Below, piece after piece: positions 1 through 8,904 of a stretch of 64,000 nt of DNA (position 1 is the stretch's first letter; the number at the start of each line of letters is the position of its first letter). Both the position numbers and the translations under genes were made by a program. The stretch lies in assembly GCF_013409365.1 (NCBI RefSeq), contig NZ_JACCBA010000001.1, forward strand, positions 1,674,001 to 1,738,000. The letters run 5' to 3'. This DNA is from Actinomadura luteofluorescens. GTDB lineage: Bacteria > Actinomycetota > Actinomycetes > Streptosporangiales > Streptosporangiaceae. The notes under the pieces were generated by a model. The model was given only the letters and a program-made list of their open reading frames with translations. It did not search any database and was not told where the DNA came from.

Positions 1-533
1 TTGGCGGCGGCGGGCCCGTTCGGGGCGACGGGCTGGCCGACGACGGAGGCGACCGTCCTCTCCTTGCCCGCGGCGTCCTTCTCCTTGTAGTCGAACTGCC
101 AGCTCCACTGGAAACCGATCACGTCGACGACCACCGCGGGATTCTTGGTGGTCTTCTCGACGAAGTTCTCGTCCCTGGCGGTGAAGTAGAACAGGACCGC
201 GATGATGACGAACGGGACCGCCGTGTAGAGGATCTCGATCGGCATGTTGTAGCGGACCTGCGGCGGCAGGTCGTTGGAGCGCTTGCGGTGGAACAGCACC
301 GCCCAGATGATCAGGCCCCAGACCACGGCCCCGACCGCGAACGCCGCGATCCAGGAGCCCTGCCAGAGCTTCAGCATGCGCTCGCCCTGGACGCTGATCG
401 GCTCGGGCATGCCCAGGCGGCTGCCGCTGCACGCGGTCGCGGAGAGCGCCAGCAGCCCTAGCGCGCCGGCGCTTTTCAATGCGCGGCGACTGCGCACAGG
501 CGTACGCCGCTCCCTAGAGCGGGTCGGACTCAC
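1..533 (-). CDS. ctaC: Cytochrome c oxidase subunit II (aa3-type), C-terminus cut by window edge
   Basis: Subunit II of the terminal oxidase, which takes electrons from cytochrome c into the CuA centre outside the membrane. The visible N-terminal 177 codons show an Arg-rich start, a hydrophobic signal ending in a lipobox-like LSATAC, then two membrane helices (about residues 55-75 and 100-120) around the motif PPQVRYNMPIEILYTAVPF. The start of the cupredoxin domain (IGFQWSWQFDY) follows; the CuA ligands lie beyond the window. The GTG at 533 is chosen because it gives the basic leader and is preceded by GGGGAAGG. The gene is divergent from the cysteine desulfurase. Family assignment is firm; only completeness is unknown. 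Confidence 0.93.
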   Translation of the reverse strand, partial: MSPTRSRERRTPVRSRRALKSAGALGLLALSATACSGSRLGMPEPISVQGERMLKLWQGSWIAAFAVGAVVWGLIIWAVLFHRKRSNDLPPQVRYNMPIEILYTAVPFVIIAVLFYFTARDENFVEKTTKNPAVVVDVIGFQWSWQFDYKEKDAAGKERTVASVVGQPVAPNGPAAA

Positions 534-660
534 GGAATGCCTTCCCCACGGATGAAAGCCCGGTCGGCCGGGCGGAGAGATCGGTGTTTACACGTGTGGT
601 GGACACCCTAGCGCGAGGGTCGCGCGAACCCCCGATCGGGTGCCCGGTTAGTGTTCTCAC

Positions 661-1839
661 GTGGCAGGATCGAGCACTCCGGGCGGCTACTTCGACGCCG
701 CGTCCACCGAGCCTCCGCACCCGGCGGCGCGAGCCGCCCTGCTGGAGGCGCTGGACGCGGCCTGGGCCGACCCCGCCCGGCTCTACGGGGCGGCCCGCGG
801 CACCCGGATGCTGCTCGACCGGGCGCGCGCGCGTGTCGCCGGCGTCCTGGGCGCCCGTGCCGACGAGGTGTCGTTCACCTCGTCGGGCACCCAGGCGGTG
901 CACCTGGCGGTCCTCGGGGGGCTCCAGGCGCGCCGGCGCACCGGGCGGCACCTGGTGGCGAGCGCCGTCGAGCACTCCAGCGTCCTGCACGCCGCCGAGC
1001 TGCACGAGCGCGACGGCGGCGAGGTCACCCTCGTCGGCGTCGACCGGGCCGGCCGCGTCGACGCCGCCGAGTTCGCCGCGGCGCTGCGGCCCGACACCGC
1101 GCTGGCCTGCCTGCAGTCGGCCAACCACGAGGTCGGCACCCTCCAGCCCGTCGAGGAGGTCGCGCAGGCCTGCCGCGCGGCCGGCGTGCCGCTGTTCGTC
1201 GACGCGGCGCAGTCCCTCGGGCGGGCCGAGGTCCCCGGCGGGTGGTCCTACCTCGCCGGCAGCGCCCACAAGTGGGGCGGCCCGGCCGGCGTCGGCGTGC
1301 TCGCCGTCCGCAAGGGCACCCGGTGGCGCTCGCCGCTGCCGGCCGACGAGCGCGAGGCGCGCCGGGTCCCGGGGTTCGAGAACGTCCCCGCCATCGCCGC
1401 GGCCGCGGCCGCGCTGGTGGCCTACCGCGCCGACATGGCGGCGGACGCGCCGCGCGTCTCCGCTCTGGTGGACCGCATCCGGACGGAGGTACCGCAGACC
1501 GTCCCCGACGTCGAGGTGATCGGCGACCCGGTCCGCAGGCTCCCCCACCTGGTGACGTTCTCCTGCCTGTACGTGGAGGGCGAGGCGCTGCTGACCGAAC
1601 TCGACCGGCTGGGTTTCGCCGTTTCCTCCGGCAGCTCCTGCACGGCGGATACGCTGCGTCCGAGCCATGTGCTGGAGGCGATGGGAGTGATTACGCATGG
1701 GAACGTGCGGGTATCGCTGCCGCGAGGCGTCGGTTCGGAGGACGTCGGCCGCTTCCTCGCCGCGCTCCCCGATGCCGTCGCCCGCCTCCGCCGGACGACG
1801 ATGAACACCTTCGAGACAGGGAGGCGGTCGCGCCCATGA
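661..1839 (+). CDS. Cysteine desulfurase (class V aminotransferase, NifS/IscS-like)
   Basis: PLP enzyme that removes sulfur from cysteine to form a protein persulfide. The 392 residues contain the PLP-lysine motif SAHKWGG (Lys about 204), the cofactor-binding SANHEVGT and VDAAQSLGR segments, and the persulfide-loop cysteine in SSGSSCTADTLRPSH (Cys about 327). GTG start at 661; the stop overlaps the following TusA start by 4 bp, so sulfur donor and acceptor are translationally coupled. No scaffold IscU/SufU gene is adjacent, so a role feeding TusA rather than general Fe-S assembly is an inference from context. Confidence 0.93.
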   Translation: MAGSSTPGGYFDAASTEPPHPAARAALLEALDAAWADPARLYGAARGTRMLLDRARARVAGVLGARADEVSFTSSGTQAVHLAVLGGLQARRRTGRHLVASAVEHSSVLHAAELHERDGGEVTLVGVDRAGRVDAAEFAAALRPDTALACLQSANHEVGTLQPVEEVAQACRAAGVPLFVDAAQSLGRAEVPGGWSYLAGSAHKWGGPAGVGVLAVRKGTRWRSPLPADEREARRVPGFENVPAIAAAAAALVAYRADMAADAPRVSALVDRIRTEVPQTVPDVEVIGDPVRRLPHLVTFSCLYVEGEALLTELDRLGFAVSSGSSCTADTLRPSHVLEAMGVITHGNVRVSLPRGVGSEDVGRFLAALPDAVARLRRTTMNTFETGRRSRP

Positions 1840-2144
1840 GGTTCCGAGGCCGTGCCAGGACCGGCGCACCGCCCGTCGACGCGGCGCCGCCCCCCGCGGA
1901 GCCGGAGGGCCCGCCGCCCGTGCTCGTCATCGACGCGCTCGGCCGCAAGTGCCCCATCCCGATCATCATGCTGGCCGAGCGGATCCGGGAGGTCCCGGTC
2001 GGGCAGGTCGTGGCCGTCCTCGCCGACGACGCCGCCGCCCGCACCGACATCCCCGCCTGGTGCCGCATGAAGTCCCAGGACTTCGTCCGCGAGGAGACGC
2101 TCCAGCAGGGCGGCTGGGGCTTCCACATCCGCCGCACCTACTAG
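1836..2144 (+). CDS. TusA-family sulfurtransferase
   Basis: Small sulfur-relay protein of 102 residues. After a Pro-rich 27-residue N-terminal tail it has the TusA signature DALGRKCPIPIIML with the CPxP cysteine that accepts persulfide, then the usual beta-alpha-beta pattern ending in GWGFHIRR. The ATG overlaps the desulfurase stop (ATGA), a tight two-gene operon. It probably relays sulfur to a tRNA or cofactor thiolation target, but the target is not encoded nearby. The N-terminal tail is longer than in E. coli TusA. Confidence 0.9.
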   Translation: MRFRGRARTGAPPVDAAPPPAEPEGPPPVLVIDALGRKCPIPIIMLAERIREVPVGQVVAVLADDAAARTDIPAWCRMKSQDFVREETLQQGGWGFHIRRTY

Positions 2145-2340
2145 GCGGTATTTCAAAGCCCCGGCCCACTTCGCTCGCCTTGCGGCCCGCTACGTGACCG
2201 TGCCTGGGCGAACGCGGCATCGCTTCGCGATCCGCCCGGCTCCGCTCGCCTCCGGCCTCGCTCCACCGGCCAGCTCACGCGTTCGCGCGCGAGGTCGAGG
2301 CCACTTCGAGACCGGCCCTAGTCGCGAGCGCCGGGGACAG
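2145..2340. other. Non-coding spacer with repeated CGCTTCGCG/CGCTCGCC words
   Basis: No coding frame with family resemblance is seen here. The stretch contains several short interleaved palindromic words (TTCGCTCGCC, CGCTTCGCG, GTTCGCGCGCGA) before the terminator hairpin, resembling intergenic GC-rich palindromic filler of actinomycetes. Function unknown. Confidence 0.4.
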
Positions 2341-2375
2341 GGAGAAGGCCGCGCCGGTCCGGCGCGGCCTTCTCC
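2341..2375. terminator. Bidirectional hairpin terminator
   Basis: Perfect 15-bp stem (GGAGAAGGCCGCGCC and its complement) with a 5-nt loop, between the convergent tusA-like and adoK genes. There is no long U tract, as is usual for actinobacterial terminators. Confidence 0.8.
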
Positions 2376-2403
2376 GTGCGCCCGTGTCACGGGTGCGCGG
2401 GCT

Positions 2404-3390
2404 CTACGGGGTCGGGCAGGTGACGTGGGGCTCGATCTCGGCCGCGGCGTCGGCGCCGTAGGCGGCCGCGAACCGGTCGAGGAACGCGCGGCGGCCGAGC
2501 GTGTACTCCTGAGGCCCGGCGGCTTCGAGAGCGTGCGCGGCGATGGCGTTGCCGACCTGGGCGGCGCGTTCGAGCGGCAGCCCCCAGGCGGTCGCCGACA
2601 GGAAGCCGGCACGGAACGCGTCGCCGACGCCGGTCGGGTCGACGACCGAGTCGACCTGGACGCAGGGGACGTGCACGCCCTCCTCGCCCTGGCGGTCGAT
2701 GACGACGCCCTTGGCGCCGAGGGTGGTGACGCGGACGCCGACGCGGGAGAGGATCTCCTCCCCCGACCAGCCCGTCTTCTCCTCGGCCAGGGCCTTCTCG
2801 TACTCGTTGCTGAACAGGTAGGCGGCGCCGTCGATGAGGCGGCGGACGTCGGCGCCGTCCATCCGGGCGAGCTGCTGGGAGGGGTCGGCGGCGAACGGGA
2901 TGCCGCGGTCGCGGCACTCGTCGGTGTGCCGCAGCATCGCCTCCGGGTCGTTCGGGCTGACGACGACGAGGTCGAGGCCGCCGACGCGGTCGGCCACGGG
3001 CCGCAGCTCGATGGAGCGGGCCTCGCTCATCGCGCCGGCGTAGAACGTGGCGATCTGGTTCTGGTCCTGGTCGGTGGTGCACAGGAACCGCGCCGTGTGG
3101 TGGATCTCGGACACGTGCACCGAGGCGGTGTCGACCGTGTGCCGTTCGAGCCAGGAGCGGTAGTCGGCGAAGTCGTCGCCGACGGAGCCGACGAGGATGG
3201 ACTCCTTGCCGAGGCTGCCCATGCCGAAGCAGATGTTGGCGGCGATGCCGCCGCGGCGGATCTCCAGCTCGTCCACCAGGAAGGACAGCGACACCCGGTC
3301 GAGCTGGTCGGGCAGGAGCTGGTCGGTGAACCTTCCGGGGAAGGTCATCAGATGGTCGGTCGCAATGGAACCGGTCACGGCGATGCGCAC
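2404..3390 (-). CDS. adoK: PfkB-family adenosine kinase (AdoK-like)
   Basis: Ribokinase/PfkB-family kinase; in M. tuberculosis the orthologue at the same chromosomal place phosphorylates adenosine to AMP. The N-terminus IAVTGSIATDHLM, the RGGIAANICFGMG substrate loop and the PfkB signature DPTGVGDAFRAGFL with the catalytic Asp match that protein closely. I prefer the GTG at 3390, preceded by GGAGAG, giving 328 residues; an ATG 39 bp upstream is possible. Substrate is inferred from the AdoK-like sequence, since many PfkB enzymes look alike. Confidence 0.88.
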   Translation of the reverse strand: MRIAVTGSIATDHLMTFPGRFTDQLLPDQLDRVSLSFLVDELEIRRGGIAANICFGMGSLGKESILVGSVGDDFADYRSWLERHTVDTASVHVSEIHHTARFLCTTDQDQNQIATFYAGAMSEARSIELRPVADRVGGLDLVVVSPNDPEAMLRHTDECRDRGIPFAADPSQQLARMDGADVRRLIDGAAYLFSNEYEKALAEEKTGWSGEEILSRVGVRVTTLGAKGVVIDRQGEEGVHVPCVQVDSVVDPTGVGDAFRAGFLSATAWGLPLERAAQVGNAIAAHALEAAGPQEYTLGRRAFLDRFAAAYGADAAAEIEPHVTCPTP

Positions 3391-3516
3391 GGCGTCGCTC
3401 TCCTCGTCGTGGTCGTCCGGCTGTTTCACCGGCTGTTCGAACCCGTCAGGCTACTCACCATCGCACCACAGATCGCCGCCGCACGACACTTCGCCGCGAT
3501 ACCGCCGGGCAGCCTT

Positions 3517-3554
3517 GAGGGGCGGGCCGGACCCGTGGGTCCGGCCCGCCCCTC
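3517..3554 (-). terminator. Strong hairpin terminator downstream of the A-type carrier gene
   Basis: Perfect 18-bp G/C-rich stem with a 2-nt apex, between the Fe-S carrier gene and adoK, both on the minus strand. It separates two same-strand transcription units. Confidence 0.75.
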
Positions 3555-3595
3555 CGGGCCGTGCGCTCGACCGGCGCCGGCGTGCTCGCCGCGCG

Positions 3596-3958
3596 TCAGT
3601 TGAAGGAGTCGCCGCAGGCGCAGGAACCCGACGCGTTCGGGTTGTCGATCGTGAAGCCCTGCTTCTCGATCGAGTCGACGAAGTCGATGGTGGCGCCCGT
3701 GAGGTAGGGCGCGCTCATCCGGTCGACGCGCACCGACAGGCCGTCGAAGTCCTGGATCTGGTCCCCGTCCATCTCCCGCTCGTCGAAGAAGAGCTGGTAG
3801 ATCAGGCCGGAGCAGCCGCCCGGCTGCACGGCGACACGCAGCGCAAGGTCATCGCGGCCCTCCTGCTCAAGCAGGCCCTTGGCCTTCTCGGCGGCGGCGT
3901 CGGTGAGGACGACGCCCTGCTGCGTGGTCTCCTGCGTGGTCTCGCCTGAAACCGTCAT
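3596..3958 (-). CDS. A-type iron-sulfur carrier (HesB/IscA/ErpA family)
   Basis: Carries or inserts Fe-S clusters into apoproteins. 120 residues with the three conserved cysteines: GGCSGL (about Cys49) and the C-terminal SCACGDSF pair. Preceded by GGGAG upstream of ATG 3958. It is divergent from nadA, whose product needs a 4Fe-4S cluster, and sits near adoK as Rv2204c does in M. tuberculosis. Whether it serves NadA specifically is only a suggestion from position. Confidence 0.93.
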   Translation of the reverse strand: MTVSGETTQETTQQGVVLTDAAAEKAKGLLEQEGRDDLALRVAVQPGGCSGLIYQLFFDEREMDGDQIQDFDGLSVRVDRMSAPYLTGATIDFVDSIEKQGFTIDNPNASGSCACGDSFN

Positions 3959-4193
3959 GTGTTCAGCTCCCGGGTCTCGCTGCGCCGCGCTAGCGGCGGA
4001 CTGTCGCTTGTCCTCGAAGACGTCTATGCCTCTTCCCGTAGGACAACGTACCTCGCTACATGGCCATTCCGCTTATCGGCGGTCTTTAACGCCCCGGACG
4101 GGTGCGGTCTACGTCACACCGCCGATCCCCCGTTGGATATGCCATCATTAGTCGTCAAAGCGACGATAAGTCCCGTCGCGAAGGGAGACCGCC

Positions 4194-5348
4194 GTGACCA
4201 CCCCAGTGCGCGACCTACCGCTGCTCCTGCTCGGCAGCGGCGCCGACCCCGCGAGCGAGCGCGGCGTGGACTGCCCCGGCGAATTGCCGGCGGCGTCCGA
4301 CCCCGCCCTCGTCGAGCGGGCCCGCGCCGCCAAGGCGGCGCTCGGCGACCGCGTGTTCGTGCTCGGCCACCACTACCAGCGCGACGAGGTCATCCGGTTC
4401 GCGGACGTGACCGGCGACTCGTTCAAGCTGGCCCAGCAGGCCGCCGCCCGCCCCGAGGCGCCCTACATCGTGTTCTGCGGCGTCCACTTCATGGCCGAGT
4501 CGGCCGACATCCTCACCGCCGCCCACCAGCGGGTGATCCTCCCCGACCTCGGCGCGGGCTGCTCGATGGCCGACATGGCGACCTTCGACCAGGTCGAGGA
4601 GTGCTGGGACGTCCTGGAGGACGCCGGGATCGCCGACGACGTCGTCCCCGTCACCTACATGAACTCCTCGGCCGACATCAAGGGCTTCGTCGGGCGGCAC
4701 GGCGGCGTGGTCTGCACCTCGTCCAACGCCAGGCGCGCCCTCGACTGGGCCTACGGCAAGGGCAAGAAGGTCCTCTTCCTGCCCGACCAGCACCTCGGCC
4801 GCAACACGGCCGTGCTGGAGATGGGCCTCTCGCTGGACGACTGCGTCGTCTACAGCCCGCACCGCCGCGAGGGCGGTCTCACGCACCGGCAGTTGCGGGA
4901 CGCCAAGATGATCCTCTGGCGGGGCCACTGCTCGGTGCACGGCCGGTTCAGCAAGGAGTCGGTGGACGACGTCCGCGCGCGGGTGCCGGGGGTGAACGTC
5001 CTCGTCCACCCCGAGTGCCGGCACGAGGTCGTCACGGCCGCCGACCGGATCGGCTCGACCGAGTACATCATCAAGGCGATCGAGGCCGCCGAGCCCGGGT
5101 CGTCCTGGGCCGTCGGGACGGAGCTGAACCTCGTGCGGCGGCTGGCGAACGCCCACCCGGACAAGAACGTCATGTTCCTCGACAAGACCGTCTGCTACTG
5201 CTCGACGATGAACCGGATCGACCTGCCGCACCTGGTGCTGTCGCTGGAGACGCTGGCCGCCGGGAAGGTCGAGAACGTCATCGAGGTGGACGAGGAGACC
5301 GCGCACTACGCCCGCGTGGCCCTCGACCAGATGCTCGCCCTGCCCTGA
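4194..5348 (+). CDS. nadA: Quinolinate synthase
   Basis: Condenses iminoaspartate with dihydroxyacetone phosphate to quinolinate for NAD synthesis. 384 residues with the NadA motifs GHHYQRDEVI, FMAESADIL, TYMNSSADIK, DQHLGRN and HPECRHEV. The cluster-ligand cysteines lie in FCGVHFM, HPECRHEV and the C-terminal KTVCYCSTMN. GTG 4194 follows GAAGGGAGA. nadB and nadC are not adjacent, so the pathway is split in this genome. The upstream 60 bp are A/T-richer than the surroundings and contain a small imperfect dyad (TCGTC..GACGA), a weak operator candidate. Confidence 0.96.
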   Translation: MTTPVRDLPLLLLGSGADPASERGVDCPGELPAASDPALVERARAAKAALGDRVFVLGHHYQRDEVIRFADVTGDSFKLAQQAAARPEAPYIVFCGVHFMAESADILTAAHQRVILPDLGAGCSMADMATFDQVEECWDVLEDAGIADDVVPVTYMNSSADIKGFVGRHGGVVCTSSNARRALDWAYGKGKKVLFLPDQHLGRNTAVLEMGLSLDDCVVYSPHRREGGLTHRQLRDAKMILWRGHCSVHGRFSKESVDDVRARVPGVNVLVHPECRHEVVTAADRIGSTEYIIKAIEAAEPGSSWAVGTELNLVRRLANAHPDKNVMFLDKTVCYCSTMNRIDLPHLVLSLETLAAGKVENVIEVDEETAHYARVALDQMLALP

Positions 5349-5378
5349 CCGGGCGCGGGCGGGTGCCGCAGGAGGGGA

Positions 5379-5948
5379 TCAGAGGCCGGGGGCGCCCCAG
5401 ACGGGGAACCACCGGCCGAGGTCCTGCTCGAACCGCAGGTCCGCGCCGATCGCCCCCCGCACCTGGAGTTCGAGCGCGTTGTCGCGCTTGTCTCCGGGGA
5501 GCGGGGCGAACGGGTAGAACGTTCCGCGCTTGTAGAGGTAGACGAGCGCGAGGGGACGGCCGTCGGGCCCTCTGAAGCCGGCCAGGGAGCACAGCAGGTG
5601 CGGGCCGAACCCGCCCGCCTCCAGCGTCGCGTTCACCGCGTGCAGGTCGGTGACGAGGTCGGGCAGCTGGTCCGGCCGCTGCTCGGCGAGCAGCCACGTG
5701 TAGCCGTAGCCGTCGGTGCTGATCTGGACCTTGGGCCCCTCGTCGGCGTCCAGGAGCTCCTGGACGTCGCTCTGGAGCCGCGCGAACGCGCCGCCCTCGG
5801 CCGCGCGGAAGCACACCGAGCCGAGCCCGGTCGGGGTGAAGCCCGTCGCCGCCTCCAGGGTGACGGCCGCCGTCGACAGCCCGAAGATCTGGTCGAGGTC
5901 GGGTTTGGCCGGCTTGGACCGGCCGAGCAGGGTGTCCAGGAACCCCAC
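5379..5948 (-). CDS. pspAB: PspA-associated protein PspAB
   Basis: Last gene of a four-gene envelope-stress operon (pspA-pspAA-htpX-pspAB). The 189-residue soluble protein begins MGFLDTLLGRSKPA and carries the TYTW-type and YLYKRGTFYPFAP segments typical of this actinobacterial family. No catalytic motif is visible and its biochemical role is unknown. It follows htpX by 3 bp, so it is co-transcribed. Confidence 0.85.
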   Translation of the reverse strand: MGFLDTLLGRSKPAKPDLDQIFGLSTAAVTLEAATGFTPTGLGSVCFRAAEGGAFARLQSDVQELLDADEGPKVQISTDGYGYTWLLAEQRPDQLPDLVTDLHAVNATLEAGGFGPHLLCSLAGFRGPDGRPLALVYLYKRGTFYPFAPLPGDKRDNALELQVRGAIGADLRFEQDLGRWFPVWGAPGL

Positions 5949-5951
5949 GGA

Positions 5952-6869
5952 TCACACTCCCCTGCTGAGCTGGTCGGAGATCTTCGACAGCTGCGCGAGC
6001 CGCCGGTCCAGCGACGGGTGGGTGGAGAACAGCGCGGAGACGCTGACCCCCCTGCCGAGCGCCGGGGTGAAGAAGAACGCGTTGAACGCCTGCGAGGACC
6101 GCAGGTCCTCGGTCGGGATCCGCGCGATCTCGCCGCTGACCTTCGTCAGCGCGCTGGCCAGGGCGGAGGGGCGGCCGGTCAGCAGCGCGGCGGCGCGGTC
6201 GGCCGACAGCTCGCGGTAGCGCGACAGGGCCCGGGTGAGCAGGAAGCTGACCGCGTAGGCGAGCGCGCTCGCCGCGACCACCGCCAGCAGGATCAGCCCG
6301 GTGTTCTGGTCGTTGCTGCGGCGCCCGAACCCGCCCCACAGGCCCCACTGGAGCCCGAACCGGGTGATCAGGCCCGCGAGGATGCCGAGGAACGAGGCGA
6401 TCGTCATGACCGCGACGTCCTTGTGCGCGACGTGCGCCATCTCGTGCGCGAGCACGCCCTCCAGTTCGACCGGGTCGAGCCGGCGCAGCAGGCCCGTGGT
6501 CACGCAGACGACGGCCTTCTTCTGGTTGCGGCCGGTGGCGAAGGCGTTCGGCACGTCGGTGTCGGCGATCGCGACCCGCGGCTTCGGCGCGTCCGACATC
6601 GCGCAGATGCGGTCGATGACGCCGTGCAGTTCGGGCGCCTCCTGCGGGGAGACGACCCGGCCGTGCATGGCGAACAGCGTCATCCGGTCGGAGAAGAAGT
6701 ACTGGGCGATGAGGAACAGCACCGCGAAGACCAGCGCGACGCCGGCCCACTTCGGCACAAAGACGAAAAAAGCCCCCACGAAGACGACGTACACCAGCCC
6801 CAGCAGGAACATCGTCACGAGCATCCGCGATGTCAGCCCCCGGTCGGAGGCGTAACGCGTCCTGGCCAT
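5952..6869 (-). CDS. htpX: HtpX-type membrane zinc metalloprotease
   Basis: Membrane-embedded M48 protease involved in quality control of membrane proteins. 305 residues with two N-terminal transmembrane segments (about residues 15-55), the zinc motif HEMAHVAHKD, further helices and the downstream ELSADRAAALLTG third-ligand region. The N-terminus is short and starts inside the cytoplasm. Its place between pspAA and pspAB suggests it clears damaged membrane proteins when the Psp system is active. Confidence 0.93.
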   Translation of the reverse strand: MARTRYASDRGLTSRMLVTMFLLGLVYVVFVGAFFVFVPKWAGVALVFAVLFLIAQYFFSDRMTLFAMHGRVVSPQEAPELHGVIDRICAMSDAPKPRVAIADTDVPNAFATGRNQKKAVVCVTTGLLRRLDPVELEGVLAHEMAHVAHKDVAVMTIASFLGILAGLITRFGLQWGLWGGFGRRSNDQNTGLILLAVVAASALAYAVSFLLTRALSRYRELSADRAAALLTGRPSALASALTKVSGEIARIPTEDLRSSQAFNAFFFTPALGRGVSVSALFSTHPSLDRRLAQLSKISDQLSRGV

Positions 6870-6996
6870 CCGGCCACCCCCAGTCCTTGCTCCTCTTCAC
6901 TTGTACGAACGCACAGGCCACGGGTTTTGTGCCCGGATGTCCATAACGTGCCCCGGGCCCCCGCGCGTCGCCCGGGGACGGCCCGAGGACGCGCCG

Positions 6997-7275
6997 TCAG
7001 TCCGGGATGAGGCCCTCGTCCCCCAGCATGGAGCGCACCTCGTCGATGTGCGCGTCAGCCGGGGGCAGGATCAGCTCGGACGGCTCCAGGCTGTCGGCCG
7101 GCAGCGCCTTGCCCACCTTGCGGACGTTGTCCAGCAGGGCGTGCAGCGCGGCACGGAACGCCGTCTCGTCGCCCGACTCGATCGCCGCCTCCAGCTCGGC
7201 GTCGAGCGCGTTGAGCGAGGACAGGTCCTCCTCGGCCACGTCCAGCTGGCCCTCGCCCATCAGGCGGACGATCAC
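6997..7275 (-). CDS. pspAA: PspA-associated protein PspAA
   Basis: Small 92-residue partner of PspA. The GTG at 7275 overlaps the pspA stop (GTGA), indicating translational coupling; the start VIVRLMGEGQ and the acidic DLSSLNALDAELEAAIE region fit the family. A longer frame starting upstream is an artefact of overlap with pspA. Molecular role is not established. Confidence 0.87.
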   Translation of the reverse strand: MIVRLMGEGQLDVAEEDLSSLNALDAELEAAIESGDETAFRAALHALLDNVRKVGKALPADSLEPSELILPPADAHIDEVRSMLGDEGLIPD

Positions 7276-8078
7276 TGGGCACCCCCGGGGTTCTGCGGCC
7301 ACGGGGCCTGCTGGGGGGTGTCCTGCTGCTGGTGCGGCGCGGCGGTCGGCGAGCCCTGGTTCAGCTCCTTGGGCGCGGGGCCCTGGCCGAGTTCGGCCTT
7401 GAGGCGCTCCAGCTCCATGTCGACGCCGGGGCCGGAGCCCATCCGGTCGAGCTCGGCCTGGATGTCGTCCTTGGGACCGGAGAAGTCCTCCAGGGCGCCG
7501 GAGGCCAGCAGCTCGTCGATCGCGCCGGCACGGGCCTTCATCGTGTCGGTCTTCTCCTCGGCGCGCTGGATCGCCAGGCCGACGTCGCCCATCTCCTCGG
7601 AGATGCCGGAGAACGCCTCGTTGATCTTGGTCTGCGCCTCGGCGGCCGTGTAGGTCGCCTTGATCGTCTCCTTGCGGGTGCGGAAGGAGTCGACCTTGGC
7701 CTGCAGCCGCTGGGAGGCGAGCGTGAGCTTCTCCTCCTCGCCCTGCAGCTGCTGGTACTGCCCGCGGAGGTCGCCCAGCTGGCTCTCCAGGCCGGACCGC
7801 CGGGTCAGCGCCTCGCGGGCCAGATCCTCGCGGCCCACCTGCAGCGCCTTCTTGCCCTGGTCGGTCAGCTTGCTCTGCTGCTGTTCGAGCTGGTTGATCT
7901 GCAGCTCGAGACGCTTGCGCGAGGTGGCGACGTCGGCGACCCCGCGACGGACCTTCTGCAGCATCTCCAGCTGGCGCTGGTAGGAGTAATCGAGGGTCTC
8001 CCGAGGGTCTTCCATCCGGTCCAGGGCCTTGTTCGCCTTGGACTTGAAGATCATCGACATTCGCTTCATCACGCTCAT
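7272..8078 (-). CDS. pspA: Phage shock protein A (PspA/IM30 family)
   Basis: Peripheral membrane protein of the ESCRT-III/PspA superfamily that coats and stabilises stressed membranes. 268 residues: an N-terminal amphipathic segment (RMSMIFKSKANKALDRM), then nearly continuous heptad-rich coiled coil from about residue 25 to 220, then a Gln/Pro-rich tail (HQQQDTPQQAPWPQ). It is the first gene of the psp operon and divergent from the DUF3043 gene. The disordered Q/P tail is longer than in E. coli PspA. Confidence 0.95.
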   Translation of the reverse strand: MSVMKRMSMIFKSKANKALDRMEDPRETLDYSYQRQLEMLQKVRRGVADVATSRKRLELQINQLEQQQSKLTDQGKKALQVGREDLAREALTRRSGLESQLGDLRGQYQQLQGEEEKLTLASQRLQAKVDSFRTRKETIKATYTAAEAQTKINEAFSGISEEMGDVGLAIQRAEEKTDTMKARAGAIDELLASGALEDFSGPKDDIQAELDRMGSGPGVDMELERLKAELGQGPAPKELNQGSPTAAPHQQQDTPQQAPWPQNPGGAQ

Positions 8079-8211
8079 CGCGCGGCGCCGGTCCCTTCGT
8101 GCTGTCGCCTCAGTCGTGAACTGGGCTCAATGACCACTGCTGGGGTTCTTATCACCCTACGCGTTAACGCGCGAGGCAGCCACGATGTTCGCAGCCGGTA
8201 GGCTGATCCCT

Positions 8212-8787
8212 GTGTTCAAGCGTCGTACCCCGGAGGCCCCGCCGGATCCTCCTCAGGTAGTAAAGCCCGGCGGCAAGGGCCGTCCCACGCCCAAGCGGAG
8301 CGAGGCCGAGAAGCGCCGCCGGCAGCCGATCACGGCTCCGGCGACCCGCAAGGAGGCCTACAAGAAGGTGCGGGAGCGGCAGGCCACCGAGCGGGCCAGG
8401 GCCCGCCAGGGCATGGCCAAGGGCGACGAGAAGCACTTGCTCAAGCGGGATCGGGGCCCGGTGCGCCGGATGGCCCGCGACTACGTCGACTCGCGCCGCA
8501 CGGTCGGCTCCTACCTGATGTACGCGATGTTCGCGATCGTGCTGCTCAGCCTGCTGCCGATCCCGGCGGCCCGGCTGCTGGTCCTGTTCGCGCCGCCGGT
8601 GCTGCTCGTCGTGGTGTTCGCGGAGGGCTTCCTGCTGAGCCGCGGCATCAAGCGGCTGGCCGCCGAGCGCTTCCCCGGCGAGGACGCCAAGGGCGTCGGC
8701 ATGTACGCCGCGATGCGCGCGATGCAGATCCGCCGGCTGCGGATCCCGAACCCGCAGGTGCGCCTCGGCGAGAAGGACAAGGTCTGA
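8212..8787 (+). CDS. DUF3043 membrane protein
   Basis: Actinobacterial membrane protein of unknown function. The first 100 residues are strongly basic and probably cytosolic (GRPTPKRSEAEKRRRQP), followed by two adjacent transmembrane helices (about 105-145) and a basic C-terminus. GTG 8212 (VFKRRTPE) is preferred, since family members begin in this way; an ATG 27 bp upstream is possible. Divergent from pspA with about 130 bp between them. Confidence 0.85.
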   Translation: MFKRRTPEAPPDPPQVVKPGGKGRPTPKRSEAEKRRRQPITAPATRKEAYKKVRERQATERARARQGMAKGDEKHLLKRDRGPVRRMARDYVDSRRTVGSYLMYAMFAIVLLSLLPIPAARLLVLFAPPVLLVVVFAEGFLLSRGIKRLAAERFPGEDAKGVGMYAAMRAMQIRRLRIPNPQVRLGEKDKV

Positions 8788-8904
8788 CAAGGACCGTGCC
8801 CCGAAGGGCCGGAACCTGAGGGCCGTGCCCTCGTGTCGGTCGCGGTGTCCGGCGGAAGCGTCCGCCGCGCGTCGCACGATCGACGCGGGGCTAGGGTCGG
8901 GGCC

